Below the pieces are notes generated by a model that saw only the letters and a program-made list of their open reading frames with translations, was not told the origin of the DNA and did no database searches. This document shows, one piece after another, positions 1-12,300 of a stretch of DNA of 64,000 nucleotides. Position numbers and translations under genes: made by a program. The first letter of the stretch is position 1, and every line of letters begins with the position of its first letter. Source of the DNA: Marsupella aquatica. Lineage: Eukaryota; Marchantiophyta. The stretch covers positions 9,610,001 through 9,674,000 of the forward strand of contig OZ316898.1 of assembly GCA_973895155.1 (NCBI GenBank), in the 5' to 3' direction.

Positions 1-660
1 AAAGCAGCACAGTTCTCCGGACCCCAACTCTCAGCGCGCTCATAAACGGCAGCAGAACCTGCCTCACTCCTTGAAGCTCTCGAAAGCAGGAGTCTGAGGT
101 TCCCAGAAAGTATTCGATTCCTGCTGTCCCCGAACAACCGCGCCGGCGACTTCGAGAGTTGGCAGATTCCGCCTCCTGTCACTCGGATTCTCATCGAGGT
201 GATCGAACCCAAATTCACTCAATCTCGTACCTTTCCAGAGACAAAAAATTGGCTCCAGTGCAGGGAGTGGGGAGGATGGAGGACCCACAAATCTTAAAGC
301 ACTGTTTCGGAGAAGAATCCAGCCCACCAGAAGAATCCAGCCCACCGAGCAACCTCAAGGCTGAAGGGACGAATGAATGAACCAGATTCAATGTCAAAAG
401 TGAGGCCATAACTGTGATCCGAAACCGAGACTGAGGACAACATTTTCATTTCTACAGTGCTTTGATGAGAAACCATCGAATGAACCAACTGGCTGTGGTC
501 AGTTGACCAGGGGCTTAGAACCAAGACGTCTCAGGTTCAATCCCCCTCCACACAAGGGGTATCTATGGGTGATTGGGTGGGGTGTAATGGTGGGACTATT
601 GGTTTCTCCTCAGGGTCCTGGTAAGTGCACATCAAAATATGACATATATGGTGTAGGACA
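1..660. other. No recognisable gene; possible SINE-like tail
   Basis: I see no recognisable coding region. A 17-base unit (agaatccagcccacc-like) is directly repeated near 314-345. Around 500-545 there is a tRNA B-box-like stretch (ggttcaatcccc) preceded by a degenerate A-box-like region, which could be a fragment of a tRNA-derived SINE. Short open frames on both strands lack similarity to anything I know. Confidence 0.3.
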
Positions 661-681
661 TCATTCCATACTATGATAAAT

Positions 682-992
682 TGCATAAAAAACAAAAATA
701 GAAAAAAAGATTGGAAAAGCTACCCAACCTACTAAATCTTTTACGTAGATATAGGGATAAAAAGCTATTTTATCTATGGAAGAATTGATACCTAATGGAC
801 TGTTGGAACCATATTGATGCAATGCAGCCAGATGAAGAATACTAACACCTGCTATTACAAAAGGAAGTAAGTAATGGAGTCTACAAAAACAATTTAAGGT
901 CGCATTGTCTACGGAGAAGCCACCCCAAAGCCAAGTTACTATAAATAATGTCCCCCACAACAGGTATTGCACTAGCTAAGCTTGTAATTACC
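682..992 (-). pseudogene. cob: Nuclear-inserted fragment of mitochondrial cytochrome b (NUMT)
   Basis: Read on the minus strand this is a piece of plant mitochondrial apocytochrome b, the quinol-oxidising subunit of complex III. The frame shows [15 protein letters not shown], then [47 protein letters not shown] and FFSIFVFYA, all hallmark cob segments. Similarity stops abruptly after FVFYA (near 682) and before [14 protein letters not shown] (near 992), so only about 100 of some 390 codons are present. It is broken: a net 4-base insertion after the GGGGAC of VVGD shifts the frame, and the conserved FFSLHYLLP block is changed to FCRLHYLLP. Both flanks are unrelated to mitochondrial cob. I conclude this is a decayed nuclear insertion and not a working gene. 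The alternative, a mitochondrial contig, is excluded by the spliced nuclear genes in the same window. Confidence 0.88.
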
Positions 993-3340
993 GGGTTTCA
1001 AGGCAATACAAGAAACCATGGAATGGGACTAGGCACCTGGTTACTTGACTGTTGACTGTCTACAGTGTTTGTTTACCCTTGCTTTGTCCAGGACTTCTGG
1101 TGTGACTCTTGCTAGAGCTCCAACCCACAGGAAATGTGTCTCTAAAATAGACGGTCTCAAACATGCACCCGTGTTGCTCTTCCCGCGCAGGAGAGGGCCT
1201 ACCCTAAACTGTCCACCTGAGTTACAGTACTTTAAAAACGTGTGTTCCTCCCAATCCCTCCTTGGTGAAACATTGCCGGTGAGCTCTAACACAAGATGAC
1301 GAAACTGCCTCTTGAGAAAAGCTAAAGCGGTGTCCCTCCCAATCCTTCCTTCATGAAAATCACCACTGAGCTCTAACACGGGATGGTGAACACAGCCTCC
1401 TGGGCAAGGCCGAATCAGGATCGGAAAAGTGAGTCTGAGTTAGCTTCAATTGACAACCCCTAGTAGGGCACCTCAACTCTTTCGGTTTTGGCTCTGGTCA
1501 TGGTCACACACAATTTTCCGACGGAAAGTAAAGTGGCGGACTCACAAAAGCTTGTCCTACCACTTGTGACCAACTTATGTACCTCACACAGGTCTCACAC
1601 TTTTGGGCTGCGGATAGTTTTGTGCTCCTTGAGACTCATGCCCTACTACGAGACAATGCTTCACCTACCACAGCCATGACCAACTGGCTTTTGGTCACCA
1701 TAGAATGAGTGAAGTGAGAATGGTGTCTTTTGCATGCCATTGCTCCTGATCTTGTCTAGTTTCTACCCTTCCTGGCTATGTCATGCCTTTGTACATTTGT
1801 CAGCAATTATAACTAGGTCCTCTCACACCTTGGTGACCTCCTTCCAAGGGGGGGGGTTCCATAACATGCATGCACAATGTTTTTGAAGAATAAACACATA
1901 ATATATTATATGAAATGGGAATAACATATGGTTTTAAGAAAGCCATATAATTCAATTATCAAAATTTTATGAAAACACCCCTAATGCTTTCCACAAAAGT
2001 TTACAAGTCTTTCACTAAACCAAATAAAAAACCCCTATACTTATTATTGCCTGAATATGGGTCGAAAAAACCCTGGGGTCAAAACATGGTCATAATAGTA
2101 AAGTAAGGCCAAAAATATTAAATGGTTTTATGGGTGGGACAAAAATTACTAGCTACCTACATACTCGTGGGCCTCACTATATGGAGACCTCCCCAGCACC
2201 TGTGATGTTTCTAGGCCACGGTTCCCCTAAAATGTAAGAAACAAATTTATTCCTTAACCCCTACAAAGTTAGAATACTCTTGAAATATTCTCAAATGTTG
2301 ATTAAAAAGACCCTAATATTCTTATAAGTCTCAAAATTGAATTTAAAAGATCATATTGTTCTTCTGCAAAACTTCTTAAGTCTTCCCTTAGAACCATTAA
2401 AATGGCCATATCCTTCGTCGCACGTGATGTGCCATATTTGCGAACATGAAACCCCTGAGACTATGTATATGTCATAAAAAGATCCGACATCCAAATTAAT
2501 CACAGCCATAGTAAGACCTTGATCGTGTCAATGTTTTGACACATCCTTGCTAATAGGGTTTCTCAAAGCTTCAAATGTGTGGATGATGGCTTTTGGCTTA
2601 AACAAATGGCGGGAGAAATGGCTCTAACATTTTCATAGGGTTGAATCAGCAAAAGGTTTTATTTGTGTATTTTTCACTGACCTTTATAGTGACTTATGAC
2701 TTCGGTATGACTTATGGTCATGGCATATGACCAATCTTTATGGCAGAAGTTATGGACAATGAATTTGGTAGTCCTTAACTTTTTATGTGCCTTATCTTAA
2801 CTATCAAGTTACTTAAGGTCTCTCCAGTTTTTTAGGCTTGAGGCCTGCTAGTGGCTGAATTACTTTTGACTACCCTACACTCAAATACGAGTTCAAGTTT
2901 CTGAGTCCCAAAACAACCATCTACTACGTACAGGGGTATGCAGCTACAGTAGTCCATTCCTAGTTGTCTGTCAAAAATTGTAGTCCATCTGGACTTATTT
3001 TCTCTGTCAATGGCATTGTTTTTTCTTCCTTCACATAAAAATGTCAAAGTTTATTCACCTCTAGTTGCTACTTGCTATGGGGACTGGTTTGGGGTTTTTT
3101 GGCCATAGAGCACTCTTTCATCAGCTCTCACCCTCCTCTGATCTTGCCTGCCAGTGAGTTTGAGGGCTCAACCACAAAGCATTCCATGGGCCCCTTGAGA
3201 ACCATTTCAGGGACCAGTACATATGGTGCACCAGCTCCACCGACAGCACTTTCGGTTGACGGTCCTGAAAGCTGGAGAACAAACGGGAGAACAAATAACG
3301 CTTCCTCTCTGCTCATGGCTGCAATTAATTTTCCCGGATA
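993..3340. other. AT-rich intergenic DNA with degenerate repeats
   Basis: No gene is recognised. Positions 1246-1390 hold two diverged copies of a unit of about 75 bases (cctcccaatcc...gagctctaacac). Positions 2165-2400 resemble, in opposite orientation, the segment at 8110-8350 (shared motifs include taacccctacaaa and gaccctaatattctt), so both look like copies of one dispersed repeat. Confidence 0.4.
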
Positions 3341-4099
3341 GTGGAAGGCTTGGCTACAGTCTTCCCCCGAACACAGTGCCCAGGCACTATATTCGAATAG
3401 TGGGACATGGGGCGTTATATTCGAATAGTGCGCCCAGGGCATTGTGTTTGAGTTTTGACACTATGTTTTGGAATTTTTTTACCTTGTGGCGTTGTGTTTG
3501 AATTGTGGCGTTGTGTTTGAATAATGACATTGTGTTCAAATTTAACCATTGTGATGAATTTAGGATGTAAGCAAGAATGATAGGCATAGAATTTAGGGTG
3601 TAAGCAGGAATGAAAGGCTAATGCTTCCGGACCATTTCCTCCTGGCCAAATTTGGTGAGACAAAATAAAATAACGGCTTAGAAACTCATTCTCTGATTTC
3701 TATGGGTTTGCACATGGATGTAACTATTTGCATAGTTGTCAAGTGCCATTTCAATTGGGTATGTAAGGGAAATATTGCTCCTAGCATTGTTGTCAAGATG
3801 TGAAGGTTATCAACAGCTTTTTGTTTACTTTGCTTATGCTTTGATTGTAATTCATGAACTTGCACTTTTTGTGCTCAATGCTGTCAAGATTAGAAAAAAC
3901 TGAAACACAACCCTGAATATTCAAACACAATGCCATATTCGAACACAACGACCGGGCGTTGTGTTAAAATGACGTTGTGTTCGAGTTAAAACTACTTTTT
4001 CTTACCAAGACTAAAAAATTTCAACTTTTGAACACAACGCCTGGGCGTTGTGTTCGGGGGAAGACGGTAGCCTTCCAGGGGAAGACGGTAGCCTTCCAC
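3341..4099. mobile_element. Non-autonomous TIR DNA element (MITE-like)
   Basis: The left end (from gtggaaggct at 3341) and the right end (ending agccttccac at 4099) are inverted copies over about 45 bases, sharing ctac/gtcttcccccgaacaca and gcccaggc blocks. The right end carries an extra tandem copy of a 21-base terminal unit (ggggaagacggtagccttcca). The interior has no coding frame and is full of small inverted units built on gaacacaacg and cgttgtgttc. Length is about 760 bp. The left flank ends in TA but no clean target duplication is visible on the right, so the exact ends and superfamily are uncertain. Confidence 0.62.
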
Positions 4100-4950
4100 C
4101 CTGTACGTCGAGTTGAGGATCACCCTTAAACAATTGTGGCTTCACATTGGCTCCAAATAACACGGATGTGTTTGAGGGCTAATGGAACTCTCCTCTTAAG
4201 CTCTTTTGATAGTTCAGCCCTGAAGATAACTGCCTTTTTGCCCTTTTTTTTTGATGCGGTGTTCAGCTGGCCCTTGTTTCTTGCTTGCTGGCTGCCTGGC
4301 GGGCATTGTCTCTTTCCTCTACATAAATGTGTTGCTTGCTTCCCGTCATCCGTGGGCTTTTTGAGGAACAAATAGAAAAATCGTTTGAACAGTTTATTCA
4401 CATGGACTCAATGAAATGCTTACTGCAGGTAGCAACTCTAAAGATCTCTACTATAGATCACTGTCTCTTAAGAATATTAAAGAATGAAAGTGATGCTCCA
4501 ATGGACCTAGCCTGTGAACCATGCAACCCTCATGTACCATGACACCTTTTACACCTCCCCTCATTTTACACACCTTTCTTGAATGTGTGGAAAAGATATT
4601 TACAGATTTCCCCTTTAAAAACAATTTAAAAAATAAACAATCAAAAACCCCCTAAATAAATCTGATGGTACCCACTTGTATCCCATCAAAATCACCGGAC
4701 AGGAAGATTACGTGTGCGGGCACACTTTTTGCGTCCACCACTTTTTTCTGGGATTGTCTTTGTTGGCAACCTCGCTGAATGGAGAGATTTGAGGTGCCCT
4801 AGGTATTATAGTGGTTTGTCTGGGACCTGAGGCAGAAACGAGAGATTTGAGATCCCTATTTTAATGGTTGATTGCTCCTTTCCAGATGATGATGCATCTC
4901 AGATCCCTATTACCAGTGGTTAATTGCTCCTTTCCAGATGATATTGTATC
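4100..4950. other. Intergenic, downstream of the fungal-like gene
   Basis: No gene is recognised. Two adjacent copies of a unit near agatccctatt...ggttaattgctcctttccagatgat (4850-4890 and 4903-4945) lie directly beyond the stop codon of the minus-strand gene and are probably part of its 3' flank. Confidence 0.35.
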
Positions 4951-6222
4951 TCAGATATGGGGTAAGAAACTGCACCAATTGACAGCCTGATAAATCACAG
5001 AAGGAAGCGCTCTCAAGGTGAGGATCGACTCGGTTAGGACCACCGTGCGAACCACCATATACGCACCAACAGGCGGCCCACAGAAACACAACTGTGCCCA
5101 AAACGGCATCACCGCCACCAGCTCCCAAAGTGACGAAGCCCGTGCTTTGAAGAGCTTTTCTGCAATGAACGGCGCGAAGTACGATCCCAGCGGCAAGGCT
5201 AAGCCATACGCACTGATGAGCCCAAATTCGATGAAGTTCGATATCGTCCACAGAAACCACTCGATCCTGGAAGGAAACGACATCGTCCACGCTACCGCGA
5301 CCTGTAGTCCGTAGTACATAAATTGGAAGAAGCTCAAGTACACAATCATACCCCAGCCGATACCTTCAGCCGGGATAACCTTGCTGTCCGCCAAGGCTTC
5401 GCCCCTCGCTCCTGCTTCATCCCCGAAACCGAACATGACACCATAGACGAATCCAAACGCGAACCAGAATGGCCTTATCAAGCTCCTCATGTCTGGTGGC
5501 CGTTTGACGAAGTCGAGCGGCGTCCCCTTGTAAGGTCCTTCGGCACCCACATCGCGCCGCACCTGCAAAGCCGGGGTGTCCATGCTTAGCACCTGCGGGT
5601 AGTTTGGGTCCAACGGCTTGTAGTACCAGAAGAAAGAGGTGTGCAGAGCGCACAAGATGAATGCCAGCGTTGTTAGTTCCAGCGGCGCGAACCCGATGTT
5701 CGCCACTCCGCGCCCCAAACAATTTATAGAGAACCAGGCCATTTGAACGGCTGTGAAGGCGCGCGCAAGTTCGTCTGCTTTATTCACGTTGCGGATGTCG
5801 TCGGTACTGATCTGCGGCATGGGTAAGTATTTGTATTGCACCAGATATGCCAGCTGCTGACTGTCGACAGGGAATGGCTCGATGTCCGGAGGTGCCACCT
5901 TAATCCCGCGCATGTTGGCAAAGAAGCCATGGCGCATCGTCCACTCATGGTGACCTATCGCGGCGAATTTGGAAACGGACTGCCGTGCCGAGAGCCATTC
6001 CTCGGCTGCTGTGGCGACGACGACTTCGGGGAAGAAAATAGTAAACACCTGCCAGCGGAACTTGTACAACCCGAAGCGCCAACGCTGCTGCGGGAGGTTG
6101 AGGCACAGCGACGTCCAGGTGCAGAGGTAGATTGTGGCGAGGCTGCTATACAGAATATTGATGGTGCCACGAGTGGTAGGCGGCGACCTCCAGCCCCGAT
6201 CCACAGAAGGGTTGGTGTCCAT
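4951..6222 (-). CDS. Fungal-type multi-pass membrane protein of unknown function
   Basis: A single uninterrupted exon encodes about 423 residues. I start it at the ATG giving MDTNPSVDRGW; the longer frame upstream has only a TTG. The N-terminus has the TRGTINILYSS...CTWTSLCLNLP block, then WQVFTIFFPE and EWLSARQSVSKF, then WTMRHGFFANMRG, then FPVDSQQLAYLV, then an IS..DI....KAD block, and then LGRGVANIGFAPLELTTLAFILCAL leading to FFWYYKPLD. About eight hydrophobic segments follow through the rest. This order of blocks is what I know from a large family of uncharacterised membrane proteins in Ascomycota and Basidiomycota; I know no characterised plant member. The frame is fully open with good codon texture, so it looks functional. 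Lack of introns, unlike most neighbours, and the family's distribution suggest acquisition from a fungus. Function is unknown. Contamination is unlikely because plant genes flank it in the same contig. Confidence 0.75.
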   Translation of the reverse strand: MDTNPSVDRGWRSPPTTRGTINILYSSLATIYLCTWTSLCLNLPQQRWRFGLYKFRWQVFTIFFPEVVVATAAEEWLSARQSVSKFAAIGHHEWTMRHGFFANMRGIKVAPPDIEPFPVDSQQLAYLVQYKYLPMPQISTDDIRNVNKADELARAFTAVQMAWFSINCLGRGVANIGFAPLELTTLAFILCALHTSFFWYYKPLDPNYPQVLSMDTPALQVRRDVGAEGPYKGTPLDFVKRPPDMRSLIRPFWFAFGFVYGVMFGFGDEAGARGEALADSKVIPAEGIGWGMIVYLSFFQFMYYGLQVAVAWTMSFPSRIEWFLWTISNFIEFGLISAYGLALPLGSYFAPFIAEKLFKARASSLWELVAVMPFWAQLCFCGPPVGAYMVVRTVVLTESILTLRALPSVIYQAVNWCSFLPHI

Positions 6223-6352
6223 GTGTCTTTGTCTGGAAGAAGCGGTGACAAAGCCATTGTGGATCAAGATTACAATCAAGCTCTGACCTTATACACGCAG
6301 GCGATCGCAGTAATGCCTTGGTTGAATCGTCTAGAAGCATGGAGCCTGGGAT

Positions 6353-6730
6353 GAACTGAGAAGGAAAGAACCGACACAGCATTTTGTCAACATGATCAGA
6401 TCCCTCAGGAGAGAACACAGTTCTTCCCTATATAACAACAACGGATAAGAGTGAGTTGAGTATGCGGTTCCAACCCCATTGACGAACTGAGAAGGGAAGA
6501 ATCGACATAGCATTTTGTCAACATGATCAGATCACTCAGGGGAGAAAACAGTTCTTCCCTATATAATAACAAACAGATAAAAGTGAGTTGAGTATGGCGG
6601 GCCCGAAATGAGAAGGAAAGAATGGACATGGTATTTTGCCAACATGATCAGATCACTCAGGAGAGAACACTGTTCGTTCCTATATAATAACAAACAGATA
6701 AGAGTGAGTTGTGTATGGCCGGTATGCTCT
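6353..6730. repeat. Three tandem copies of a unit of about 125 bp with TATA-like cores
   Basis: Copies start near 6353, 6484 and 6605. Each reads gaa-tgagaagg-aaga, then cattttgtcaacatgatcag, then ctcaggagagaacac, then ttcctatataa and gagtgagttg. Each copy holds a TATATAA/TTATATAG core near 6429, 6560 and 6681. They lie 130-500 bases upstream of the start of the minus-strand fungal-like gene, so they may be a multiplied promoter element. That role is inference. Confidence 0.8.
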
Positions 6731-9398
6731 TCCAACCACTTGACCCGCTTTAAGTTGTTATTGTACGAGGTCAATTATTTAACATTAGTAATATTTACAT
6801 CACCTAAACGTCGCTGGCTGCATACACACAAGTCAATTATAATTGCTTCGTTGCCCATGCACCAGTGGTAAAAGACGGTGGACCCATGGGATTCTCTTCG
6901 TCAAAAACGTCAGCGCGTGATTCAAACGAATCGTCCAGAGTCTAATCCGAAACAGTAAAAGAACCTCTATGAATGGAGCGAGGATTCTCTCTAGAGAATC
7001 TGTCTTCGTTTGCTCCACGGCCTCCACCAGACCCTTGGGATTGGGTGTGATTTCTCTCCAGATTGACATTGCTAAAAATGGTGGACCCAATAAAGACTTT
7101 GTGGCAACCTAGAGGGACCACGCAAGACTCTCGTGCCACCGGTTGGAACGACGAAACTTTCTTCACGCAGACTATAACGAAACTCGGTGAAATCGTTTTG
7201 ATAAATCAGCAAGCATTAAATAACTCGTTATCAGATACACTAACAGTCAGATGTTATAAATTATTGTACCAAAAACTATATTGTAGTACAAGGTCTCACT
7301 CTTTTATAGTGTGTTTGTCTATTGGGCCCCCAAAAGTAAAGAATTTGACAAAGAGAATGAATAAACCAAAAATTAAGTTTAGTGTGCACGGAAAAGTGAC
7401 ACTATGTTCCAAACAAGAAAAGGGAGCTATTATCTTGGGAGGGAAGCTATAATTATAAAAATAGTTGCTAACTAAAGGATAATTGTCATGCCCTAAGTGT
7501 TGTTTTTTTGTTTATTTTCTTTTGGGTTTTAGTCAAATTCATGGGGCCACATTGAACCTTTGCACACCATCCCCCACATTTCCTGTTTTTTAGGTGAAGT
7601 GTACATCTCTTTTTCCATTTGTGAGTGCAAGGCAAATTATTGTAGCAAATGGGGCCAAGTTCAACCATGCAGGTGCTTCTTTTCGGCCCTCATTAAACTT
7701 CACTTATCTTTTTCTCCCATTTTATTTTATTTGCATTGCGCAACATAGTGTTTGTTTGCATGGAGTTTTCTGTTTTGCTTGAATAGATATTTTGCCTTCC
7801 CCATGAGATTAATCTTCTTTGCAACTCATTGGCACCGTACCACAGTCAGTCTTTTGTGTCAACCTACACACAAGCCTAAACTGTCCACATTGACTGTACC
7901 TTGCACACCATTTGGGGTGGTGGCTTTCTTTCCTCGTGATTGAGGGTGAGTGGGAAGGGTGGGAGTTGGATGGCCAGAAGGACTGTCAGGAAAGGGGAAA
8001 ATGCAAATGCAAATTCACTTGTGCCTTGGCCTTGCCTCCCCTCTCTGACTGGCTGCCTCCCTCACATGGGGAGGGCTTGGGTGTTTCACTTTTATAAAAA
8101 TGACACATCAAGTGTGAAGATAAGATTATTTTATTGATTCTAAGAGAAAACTTACAATTTTTTTGGGAAGAACATGCATTAAGGTTTTTAAACTCCAATT
8201 ATTAGACTTACAAGAATATTAGGGTCTCTTTAATCAAATTTTTTGGAAATTCCAATTTTGTAGGGGTTAAAAACATTTTTTTTGTTCTATTTAGGCTGTC
8301 CAAGGCTTAACAATGTAGCAGTTGAAGGGGAGGCCCCTATATAGTGAGACCCCTGAGGGGGAGGGGAGGAGAGGAGAAAAAAAATGTTCCATGACCCTCC
8401 CTCCGTCTAGCACAAATCTCAGGGCTGAATTTGCAACCCATGACGTGGTATACTTTGTCAAAATTTCACACATGCAGGTGTAATACGCTATTGAGGTCAC
8501 ATGTTGCATGTTAAGCGGAACAGAGAAATTCTGCTGTTTTGAAGCTCACAAGGACTATAAGAAGCAAATAACCATGATCATGGACAAAGGTACCGTCCCC
8601 CTAGTTACTCTCGGGTTTAGCACTCTTGATGAGACATCACCATGGTTAGCTTCAGCTTTCCGTTAAGCCATTGTTAGTGCTTACGGTCACATATTTGAGA
8701 CCGTCTGATGAGTTCAGTATGATTGTGCATCTGCAAGTGCAGCGTGCCTTGATAGCAGGGTGAATGTGGCTAGTAGGGTTAACTAGGGTTCAATAAACAT
8801 CTGAGGACAAATCAAATAAAAGAAAAGGAACCCATGAAAGAACTGAGGGTAGTTTTATGCCTCAACAATGGTTGACAATCTAAGTAAACGACAACAGATT
8901 CTTCAATATTATTATGCAACTGTGATATTAAAAAACCACCTGATATATGTTTTCCATATGATCCCACTTGGTCGTATCGTGAGCAGGGACACACATTTTG
9001 AGATTCCATATTCAGAGGAATGCTCTGATGTAAGGTCGATAATAAAAAACCATCTCCATGAATGATGAATGAATAATCATTTATTTTATGACTTGTTCAA
9101 ATCATCCTTCTCCTTCTAGACAGAAAGCCAGGGGAGAAACTTCTCTCTCCCCTCAAACAATGGAACTGTAGCTATGATTCTCCCTCATACAACTAATCCC
9201 TGGGGATCAACACTCGTATTCTATAATACGGAAGCTGACATTTGATTCAGGTCCCAAATTACAGTCTCAAACTATGTCTACAATTCTCGGGGTCTTCTGC
9301 TTTTCTCCACATCCAACTTGGAATTCAATGCATTACCTTCCAGCTTGCTGAGAACTGCTGGGAATCATGTCTAAACCAGCTATTGTACGGGCTCCACT
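6731..9398. other. Intergenic DNA with no recognised gene
   Basis: Only short unrelated open frames are present. Positions 8110-8350 are an inverted relative of the repeat at 2165-2400. I see no RNA gene. Confidence 0.4.
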
Positions 9399-12300
9399 TT
9401 AAAGATCGGAGGAGGTGGTCAGGGGGCAGATAGGGGCGAGGCTGGCATCACATCCTCCAACATCTATGAACTTTCTGTTTATGTTGAAGCTGTCATACAC
9501 CGAACCATCCTTGGCATGGATGAACTCAACGTCAAGGTTCTCGGAGTCTGCTGAAGTGAATTTGAGATACCCCCACTCCAGGGAGTAATCCTTGACCAGA
9601 CTCCAGGTGACGTTCAGAGGGCCATACGGTTCCGTATTCCTGCCTGCAGTTCCAGCTACGATGTGAATTGTGGCATTGTACTGGCCTGAGTAGTTTATTG
9701 TCTCGTCTCCCACACATTTATCCTGGATGATGCCAAGAAATTGATTAGACACAACCAGATCTCTAAACGGAAATTCCGTCTCTTTCGAACCGAGCTGTGA
9801 TCCTCTGAACTTACTTTGTACAAGGATTTATTAGAATTTCCTTCATTGATTCCAATCCCTGAATAGTTTTCTGAGTGGGCTAATAAACATAGGATTCTTT
9901 CTGTGGTCATCTTGGAACAACGCAACTTATGGGCTCCTAGATAGATCGATAGTTCTTGAAAGAGTGGAGGATTTTCTGACACAGAGCTCTCACTAGCCAG
10001 TCAGCTCAAACTTTTACTAACTATAACTTCATGACCCAATGCTCTCTGATTCATAAAAATGCAGTGTAATATTTGCTAATCCATCCAAACTATAGTTGGG
10101 ATGCGACAATGCCGGAACCATGAAGAGAAGAAGATATGTACCAGAAACACAGGGCAAGTTCGCTCATAGTGATGGACATGGCCATATGTGGCAACGTCGA
10201 CTTTGTACTTCTGCCAGAGTTCCTCCAAGTTTTCCCTGGCAAAGGGTTCACCAAAAGTGCCAATAGCCTGGTACTCTGAGCCCGAAGAGTAACCTAGGAC
10301 CCTGTGTGCAACGAAGATCAGCCAGGGTTGAGCCTGCCTGTCCACAGATGCCAGGCACTCCTCTAGAAAGATGTACTGCTCGGTGCCTTTTCGCCAATCG
10401 AATTCGGAGTTGGCTACACAGAAGTGAAACTTTCCGTAGTCTGCTGAGTACCTATGATCATCAAACAGTGCCAGCAGCTCGATTAGATTGTGACTAGATT
10501 TATCAACTTCTTAATGTGATCAAATTGAATTTTCCAAATGAATAGATCATATATAGCTAAGAAAGCGTCTTTGACAACTGTTACAGAACTTCAATTTAAT
10601 TTATGTTTCTATCGAATAACAACCTTCCAACAGATCATCCCTAACAACATTTGTTCACCATTCCCCCGTGACAAACAAAAGCGTACGACTACTGCCCGTG
10701 TGCTCTTAGCTTACAAAGGTAAACTTTCTAGTCACAATGGTTGACCTGTAGTTTACCTTAGTTTCACTCTCGAAACGGACTGAGGCTAATTCACTACGAA
10801 CGAGCTAGCTGCTTCAGGCTGTAAATTCTTACCAGTACTTGTCCTTATTCTTGGTGGGCGCCTTGAACATGGTCGACATTACGGCACCACATTCTCCTCC
10901 AGAGTCTAAGGTAACATAGTAGGAGCCTGAACCGGGCCAGTCTCGCTCATGATTACCACTGCCAAGCAATGAAATCAGAGTATGAGCATAACAAACCTAA
11001 TACCTTGAGCTCATACTGTACTCTGGTCTCTTGGGTCAATGCAGGTCCATCATACATTTTGTGCTATAGGCTAGAACAAATATTTCAGGTATGTTTAGGA
11101 TGAGTGTTATCGGTTTGGTTATTTCTCTCCACAGCTCTACTAAAATCTGTGCAGCTTTAATTGATCATCACTGGCATAAACACCCATACTGAGATGTGTT
11201 TATCCAGAAGTTAAAGGCTCATTGGGGAGTCAGTAACTTACGCTGAAAGCAACCAGGGCACACGGTTTGTAACGTTGGAAATCTGATCAGCGTATTGTTC
11301 CCATTCAGCCAAGTACCCATTAGCATATACAATATCTCCATTGTGGATGACCAGGTCTATGTTGTCGACGTCTTTCACCAGCGAATCTGTCACGATCAGC
11401 GCTCCGTTGTCGGTATTATGGTACTCCATGGATCCATCTCGTTCATGCTGCGTGTAAACCACAGAAGATAGCTTATTCATGTGTACCTAAAAACCCCCGC
11501 TTCAAGGAAACTGAGGTTCTGCACATGATAATGACGATTGCTGACAGACAATATGCAGCAAAAATTGGTTTTTGTGCCCTCCACAAATATCCAACAAGCT
11601 GATTTGACTTAGCTTAAGGTTTTCTCCAGTCTGTAGTGCAACCCGAAACATATTTAAAAGAATTACATTGGGCATGAAGCAATCATGGACAACTAATTAA
11701 GTGCTTGAGGTACATACCTTCCCCATGTCACCAAAGATGACCACCCGTTGCAAAGAGTCTTGGCCTGGGTAAGGGGCAGTCTTGAAGGTGTTCGATGGGC
11801 CCCACACGTATTGGCCAGTCTTCAGCACCTTATGAGCCACCTTGTAAGAGTATCTGCAATTTGGCGGCAGACTCGATCAGTTCCCAGAAATCTAATTTCC
11901 ATTTATAATCAACAGAGCACTTCTCAACGACGGTTATTAATTATATTGAGGTCAGGTAGGGAAAAACAAGAGGTTGCTTTGTCCCATCCTTACTTGCTGG
12001 TGGGCCACAAATTCTTCATGAAAACTGTGTGGGTGTAGCCAGGATCTCTCCACCCCACCGTAGAAGCAGGAGCTCCTGCACAACCCTCTCAAATTCAGCT
12101 CTTCTAGTTGATTGATCCATTGCATCTGTCAGTGCATGCTCCAAACATGGCCTTGTTTTAAGCAATCAACTCTAATACATATGTACATTCAGCTTCTGTT
12201 GAGTGCTGGGTAGAGACGTACCGCAAACATCAGATCTGGTGTAAGTAAGAGTAACACCAACTGACATTGTCCAATCCACGTCTTCTTCCCACTTAAACAG

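Noticed and set aside
661-972. Possibility that the cytochrome b frame is a working gene
   Set aside because: It is truncated at both ends, frameshifted, altered at conserved residues and embedded in nuclear DNA.
5836-6354. 172-codon plus-strand frame opposite the fungal-like gene
   Set aside because: It is the antisense shadow of a long open minus-strand frame with clear family blocks.
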